From the IMG/VR virus record IMGVR_UViG_3300025118_000033, positions 1 through 45,522 of that record: a stretch of 45,522 bases of DNA. One strand, written 5' to 3'. The DNA is from a virus. Under the pieces are notes generated by a model. The model did no database searches. It was not told where the DNA came from and saw only the letters and a program-made list of their open reading frames with translations. Position 1 is the stretch's first letter, and each line of letters starts with the position of its first letter. The translations under genes and the position numbers were made by a program. Shown here in pieces: positions 41,584 through 45,522 of the stretch.

Positions 41584-43533
41584 ATGGCCGACCAAAAGAA
41601 AAACCCCAATAACTCACAATCAGAACTTTTTAGGAGATTAACGAGATTATTTTCGGGTCCAATCGTAAACTGGCGTACCCAGATGAATCGAAAGATTCGA
41701 AGAACGGCACTTGACAAATATTCAACAGATTTCAGATCAGCAAGTGGTCAACAATTTAAAAAATCAGAATATAGCCCCTTTGATGTCATGCATTCGAAGA
41801 TCATGGCTCAACAAAATAGAGCCGAGAGATATATTGATTATGAACAAATGGAATATATGCCAGAATTGGCCTCCGCAATGGATATTTATGCTGATGAAAT
41901 GACAACACACTCTGCTCTTTCTCCTATGATGGATATTGAGTGCCCAAACGAAGAAATCAAAGCGGTTCTTCGCTCTCTTTATGAAAATGTTTTAAATATT
42001 AATCATAATTTGTTTGGATGGTGTCGCTCAATGTGCAAATTCGGAGATTTTATTCTTTATATGGATATTGATGACCGTATCGGTGTAAAATCTGTCATCC
42101 CAATCCCACTGAAAGAGATTGAAAGGATGGAGGGCGAAGATCCTACTAATCCAAACTACGTCCAATACCAGTGGAACTCTGCTGGTATGACTTTTGAAAA
42201 TTGGCAAATTGCTCATTTCCGAATACTTGGAAATGACAAATATTCCCCATATGGTACCTCCGTGATGGAATCTGCTCGACGTATTTGGCGTCAGTTGGTT
42301 CTTATGGAAGATGCAATGATGGCTTATCGGATTGTCCGTTCAGCAGAACGAAGAGTTTTTTATATCGATGTCGGAAATATTGCCCCGCAAGATGTAGAAA
42401 CCTTCATTCAAAAGACAATTACATCTATGAAACGAAATCAGGTTGTTGATGCGAATACGGGAAGAGTCGATTTGAGATATAACCCTCTTTCGGTTGAAGA
42501 AGACTACTTTGTTCCAATTAGGGGAGGAGAATCATCTAAAATTGAGTCACTTCCTGGCGGTCAATTTACTGGTGATATTGATGATGTGAAATATCTTCGA
42601 GACAAAATGTTCTCTGCGATAAAGATACCGTCCGCATATTTGTCAAGTGATACAGAAAGTGTGGAGGATAGGACAACACTTGCACAAAAAGATGTTCGCT
42701 TCGCAAGAACCATCCAAAGACTCCAGCGCTCTGTTATTGCCGAGTTGGAAAAGATTGGAATCGTTCATTTATATACTTTGGGATTTAGAGGCGATGATTT
42801 AGTAAGTTTTCGATTAAAGTTAAATAATCCATCCAAAATTGCCGAACTTCAAGAATTGGAGCACTGGAAATCAAAATTTGATATTGCCGGCGGCGCCACC
42901 GAAAACTTTTTTAGCCGTCGTTGGATTGCTCAAAACCAAAACATTTTTAGTCTTTCCGAAGAGGAGTTTGTTAGAAACCAAAGAGAAATGTTCCACGATA
43001 GAAAATATGAAGCAGAACTTAATGCCGCAGGAGAATCTGCCGCCGAAGCCGCTGCTGGAGGGTTTGGGGATCTCGGCGCCGACGATCTTGGCGATCTCGG
43101 CGATCTCGACGATCTCGGCACCGGTGAAGACCTTGGCGATCTCGGCGCCGGCCCAGACCTTGGCGGTGAAGGGGAAGAGGGCCCCCTTTTGGCAGCCCCA
43201 GCGAAGCGAAATGATGATCGTGACGATAGAAACCGCCGATATACTAAAAATTCTTTAGGAAAAAAGGCCAAAGGAAAGAGATATGTTCCCACCCCGATTG
43301 ACGGGAGAAATGGCAGAGAACAAAATTATACAGCCATGGCATTTCCAAGAGCAAAGGAAATAGTACCAGGAATGGAAAACTTAATGGGTCTTTCTCGGGG
43401 TATTTACGAAACTAAACAACCTAATTATAATAAAGAAGAAGCTCTTTTGTTTGAAGCAAGCTCAAGAGTTAAAGATTTAGTCGCAGAATTAGAAAACTTG
43501 GAGATTCAAATAGATGAAAATGAAACACAATAA
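41584..43533 (+). CDS. gp20: portal protein, T4 gp20-like
   Basis: This 649-residue protein matches T4-type portal proteins, the dodecameric ring at the head vertex through which DNA passes. Visible family features include YSPFDVMHSKIMAQQNRAER-type N-terminal helix, ELASAMDIYADEMTT (about 95-110), a stretch with ENWQIAHFRI and YGTSVMESARRIWRQL (about 205-240), FYIDVGN with the following helix and NRxxV strand, and DKMFSAIKIPSAYLS (about 340-355). T4 gp20 is 524 residues. The extra length is a C-terminal extension with DLG repeats (43066-43170) and a basic segment. AGGATA precedes the ATG. Confidence 0.93.
   Translation: MADQKKNPNNSQSELFRRLTRLFSGPIVNWRTQMNRKIRRTALDKYSTDFRSASGQQFKKSEYSPFDVMHSKIMAQQNRAERYIDYEQMEYMPELASAMDIYADEMTTHSALSPMMDIECPNEEIKAVLRSLYENVLNINHNLFGWCRSMCKFGDFILYMDIDDRIGVKSVIPIPLKEIERMEGEDPTNPNYVQYQWNSAGMTFENWQIAHFRILGNDKYSPYGTSVMESARRIWRQLVLMEDAMMAYRIVRSAERRVFYIDVGNIAPQDVETFIQKTITSMKRNQVVDANTGRVDLRYNPLSVEEDYFVPIRGGESSKIESLPGGQFTGDIDDVKYLRDKMFSAIKIPSAYLSSDTESVEDRTTLAQKDVRFARTIQRLQRSVIAELEKIGIVHLYTLGFRGDDLVSFRLKLNNPSKIAELQELEHWKSKFDIAGGATENFFSRRWIAQNQNIFSLSEEEFVRNQREMFHDRKYEAELNAAGESAAEAAAGGFGDLGADDLGDLGDLDDLGTGEDLGDLGAGPDLGGEGEEGPLLAAPAKRNDDRDDRNRRYTKNSLGKKAKGKRYVPTPIDGRNGREQNYTAMAFPRAKEIVPGMENLMGLSRGIYETKQPNYNKEEALLFEASSRVKDLVAELENLEIQIDENETQ
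43066..43170 (+). repeat. Asp-Leu-Gly repeat in the portal C-terminal tail
   Basis: GATCTCGGC-like units recur about eight times and encode an acidic low-complexity run of the form GDLGADDLGDLGDLDDLG and so on. The segment is far richer in G+C than the flanking portal sequence. It lies between the conserved portal body and a basic region (DDRDDRNRRYTKN), so it is probably an exposed flexible linker. Confidence 0.8.
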
Positions 43534-44332
43534 GAAGCGCAATAGCGCTTTTATTTTCGAGGTGCTAATCAGGGAACTGGCCAAAACCATTATGGAAAAA
43601 AATGATAATAAGAAAAAAATTATTATGAAGCTCATTAAGGAACACTTTAGGGGAAATACTGTTTTGGCTAAGGATATGGATATTTATAAATCAATTCTGG
43701 ACACCAAAAACGTCGAGAGGCATACAGCGGAAAGATTAATTTTCGAATCAAGAATGCAGAAAAAGACTATCAATCATCGAGAACTTTTCAAAGAACAGAC
43801 GGCGATAATCGACAAAATAAATAAATTTATATCTCCAGAGGCATTTTCCAATTTTATTCCAAATTATAGAGATTTGGCAACAGTTTTTCAAATTTTTAAT
43901 CCAAAAGTAAAAACAAAACAAAGAGTATTGTTGGAAAATCATATGATCAACATTATGATTACCGAAGAAGAGCGCGAAAAAGAATTTTTAAAACCAATTG
44001 ACAACCTAACTTATAAAACATTTGTTCAAAAGTTTAATGAGAAGTATTCTAATAAGCTAATAAAAGAACAAAAAGAATTATTGAGTAAATATATCGGTTC
44101 CTTTGCTGATCACGGTATCGAATTGAAGATGTTTTTGAATGAGGAAATCCCCAGACTTACAAATATCGTCAAAAATTCTCTTAATTTGAAAGAAATCAAA
44201 AATGATCAAGATATGGTGGAAAAGACAAAAAAAGTTATTAAAATTTTGGAAACGACATCAAGGAGAGTCTTGGATAATAAATTTGTTCATGATATTTTAA
44301 AAATTCAAGGTCTCGTTAAGGAACTGGCTTAA
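43514..44332 (+). CDS. helical protein between portal and prohead genes
   Basis: The 272-residue product is basic and almost wholly helical (MKMKHNKKRNSAFIFEVLIR), with no recognised domain. It overlaps the end of the portal gene by 20 bases; ATG 43514 and ATG 43520 are both possible starts. In T4 the genes after the portal (67, 68, 21, 22) encode prohead core and protease proteins, so a role in prohead assembly is plausible from position. Sequence alone does not settle this. Confidence 0.72.
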   Translation: MKMKHNKKRNSAFIFEVLIRELAKTIMEKNDNKKKIIMKLIKEHFRGNTVLAKDMDIYKSILDTKNVERHTAERLIFESRMQKKTINHRELFKEQTAIIDKINKFISPEAFSNFIPNYRDLATVFQIFNPKVKTKQRVLLENHMINIMITEEEREKEFLKPIDNLTYKTFVQKFNEKYSNKLIKEQKELLSKYIGSFADHGIELKMFLNEEIPRLTNIVKNSLNLKEIKNDQDMVEKTKKVIKILETTSRRVLDNKFVHDILKIQGLVKELA

Positions 44333-44881
44333 ATGGCAATTACAATCCAGATTGGAAAAGCAGCGCGCCAAGAGAAAATTACTTTAGAATTAAAAGCTAG
44401 AAAATCTCTTGATGGAAATATTATGATCTTTGATCACGAAGAGATGGATATCGTAATTATGCCGACTAAGAGCAAGGTTGTAACTTTTGCCAAGAATGAT
44501 TATTCTGAAACCGTTTACGAGGCTCAAAATAGACTATTTGAATTTTTAAAACGAAATGGTGTTGTCGAATATGAGTCAATCAGAGGAGGCAGCGTTTATG
44601 GATCATTGGAGGGTTTAATTCCGACTTCTAAAAATAAAGAAATAAATCCAGTAGATTATACAATTTATGGTATTTATAAGTTCTTAAAAGAAGAAAAACC
44701 ATATTATGATTACATCGATGATTATGAACAAATGCTTGACAATTATTATACACATCCGACAGATCAAGACTCTACAGAACTTGGTGAAGTGCCGCAAGCC
44801 TCTGAAAAGGGTTCAATCAAGCCCGGATATACTTATCAGCCATATTGGATGAGCTACATGCTCGAAGGAAAAGAAAAATGA
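44333..44881 (+). CDS. unknown protein in head-assembly cluster
   Basis: The product has 182 residues (MAITIQIGKAARQEKITLEL). The N-terminal about 60 residues form strands, followed by a helix (YEAQNRLFEFLKRNGVVEY), then an acidic Tyr-rich segment (YYDYIDDYEQMLDNYYTH). It starts directly after the previous stop (TAAATG) and its own stop overlaps the next ATG (ATGA). The strict coupling of these genes suggests a common role in prohead formation. No family is recognised. Confidence 0.72.
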   Translation: MAITIQIGKAARQEKITLELKARKSLDGNIMIFDHEEMDIVIMPTKSKVVTFAKNDYSETVYEAQNRLFEFLKRNGVVEYESIRGGSVYGSLEGLIPTSKNKEINPVDYTIYGIYKFLKEEKPYYDYIDDYEQMLDNYYTHPTDQDSTELGEVPQASEKGSIKPGYTYQPYWMSYMLEGKEK

Positions 44882-45216
44882 AACTTACATCAAAACAATT
44901 GAGAAAGATTATTAAAGAAGAATTAGAAAATAGTTTAGAAGAAAGCCGCGAGCAACATCTTACCGGAATTGGAAACAAAATCAACCGGCTACAAAAAGCT
45001 CTTGAGGATGTGACTCGCTCTATTGCCAATGAAGAAGAAGCCGCCAACGGCGACGACACAATATTGATGGATATTCGAACTCAAAATAGTTATTTAGCAA
45101 AACAACAAGAGCAGACAAACTTGTCTTCTAAAATTTCACTACTCTTAAAACAACTTCGCCAACTACAAGATGCTCCCGAAGGGAAGGGGAATGTGGGGCA
45201 ATTAGAGAGGGATTGA
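44878..45216 (+). CDS. small coiled-coil protein with MKLTxxQLRxIIKEE N-terminal tag
   Basis: The start at ATG 44878 (ATGA overlap) gives 112 residues; an earlier ATG at 44845 lies inside the previous gene. It opens MKLTSKQLRKIIKEELENS, the third copy of the tag in this window. LEE before Ser at about residues 20-23 fits the T4 prohead protease rule (Leu-X-Glu before Gly/Ala/Ser). The body is charged and helical, probably coiled coil, ending LKQLRQLQDAPEGKG. Its place in the head cluster makes an internal or scaffold-associated head protein the best guess. Confidence 0.7.
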   Translation: MKLTSKQLRKIIKEELENSLEESREQHLTGIGNKINRLQKALEDVTRSIANEEEAANGDDTILMDIRTQNSYLAKQQEQTNLSSKISLLLKQLRQLQDAPEGKGNVGQLERD

Positions 45217-45223
45217 ATTCAGC

Positions 45224-45511
45224 ATGTCTCTTTTATATTTTATTTTGTCAGCCTACGGATTGACTCAATTAATCTGTTATGCCAAAATTTTTAATAAAAT
45301 CCGACCAAGTGGCTACTTTTGGAGATGTCCAATGTGCACTGGCTTTTGGGTTGGTATTTTTTTATGTGGAATAAACCCTTTTACGGAACTATTTACATAC
45401 GAACTTAATGTTATGAATTTCTTTATTTGTGGCTGCCTAAGTTCTGGAACTTCTTATATCTTAAGCACGGTATTTGGAGATAACGGCATAAATCTACGAG
45501 GAGGTGATTAA
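45224..45511 (+). CDS. membrane protein with CPMCTGFWVG motif (DUF1360-like)
   Basis: This 95-residue protein has a hydrophobic N-terminal segment (about 2-20), a CPMCTGFWVGIFLCG motif (about 36-50) leading into a second membrane segment, and a third hydrophobic stretch near the C-terminus (about 66-85). The motif resembles DUF1360-type small membrane proteins with a CPxCxGFW signature, whose function is unknown. AGAGAGGG lies about 15 bases upstream of the ATG. It is an odd resident of a head-gene cluster. Confidence 0.68.
   Translation: MSLLYFILSAYGLTQLICYAKIFNKIRPSGYFWRCPMCTGFWVGIFLCGINPFTELFTYELNVMNFFICGCLSSGTSYILSTVFGDNGINLRGGD
45499..45508 (+). promoter_or_regulatory. perfect 10-base Shine-Dalgarno site for the gene at the window edge
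   Basis: AGGAGGTGAT is fully complementary to the usual bacterial 16S rRNA 3' end, with 8 bases between the AGGAGG core and ATG 45513. It is the strongest ribosome site in the window and suggests that the next gene is made in large amounts, as expected for a scaffold, protease or capsid gene. Confidence 0.8.
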
Positions 45512-45512
45512 C

Positions 45513-45522
45513 ATGTTTATAA
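45513..45522 (+). CDS. start of next gene, cut by window end
   Basis: Only ATG TTT ATA and one more base (Met-Phe-Ile) are visible after the perfect ribosome site. Product unknown. Gene order after a T4-type portal would suggest a prohead protease or core protein nearby. Confidence 0.5.

Noticed and set aside
43066-43170. CRISPR-like or satellite array
   Set aside because: The units are about 9 bases, in frame and without unique spacers. They encode a protein repeat.
42930-43292. 120-codon minus-strand frame rich in Pro/Ser/Arg
   Set aside because: It is a shadow of the Asp-Leu-Gly repeat in the portal; its low complexity mirrors the repeat.

Overview
The window is 45.5 kb of a tailed, contractile-tail bacteriophage of the T4 superfamily (class Caudoviricetes). 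All supported genes lie on the + strand. They are tightly packed, with many TAATG, ATGA or short-gap junctions, and no stretch above 100 bases lacks a gene. The anchors are a gp55-like late sigma factor, gp25-like and gp6-like baseplate wedge proteins, a T4-type large terminase and a gp20-like portal. The DNA is AT-rich and ribosome binding sites are ordinary Shine-Dalgarno sequences, so the host is a bacterium. Signal-peptide and spanin-like genes hint at a Gram-negative host. The style resembles marine T4-like phages, but host and habitat are inference.

Layout. 1-1.36 kb: small membrane protein, late sigma factor, small coiled-coil protein. 1.35-3.66 kb: a CHAP-type peptidoglycan hydrolase and a probable baseplate protein, both broken by short exact tandem duplications. 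3.66-32.2 kb: tail and baseplate block with a 1786-residue protein of unknown function, gp25, gp6, a DNRLRE-like protein, a 3036-residue LamG-containing protein and further large virion proteins of 901 (broken by another exact duplication), 1094, 349, 320, 341 and 388 residues. 32.2-37.4 kb: a replication/recombination island with a RuvC-like resolvase, a probable capsid-targeted protein, a DnaG-type primase and a single-chain fusion of SbcD (gp47) and SbcC (gp46). 37.4-39.5 kb: holin-like and envelope-associated small genes, a zinc-ribbon protein and two small proteins with a shared N-terminal tag. 39.5-45.5 kb: packaging and head genes, ending in a gene cut by the window edge.

How it works together: the sigma factor would direct late transcription of the virion genes. 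The primase and SbcDC fusion serve DNA replication and recombination, the RuvC-like enzyme resolves branched DNA before packaging, and terminase and portal fill the head. Gene order after the portal suggests that the prohead protease, scaffold and major capsid genes lie just downstream.

The most notable points are four perfect out-of-frame tandem duplications (13, 32, 23 and 29 bp) that break three virion genes and are healed by removing one copy; the SbcD-SbcC fusion with a CX6C hook instead of CXXC; two families of N-terminal tags that look like capsid-targeting sequences, one ending in a T4-type protease site; and a near-consensus sigma70 promoter placed so that the primase mRNA would start at its own ATG.
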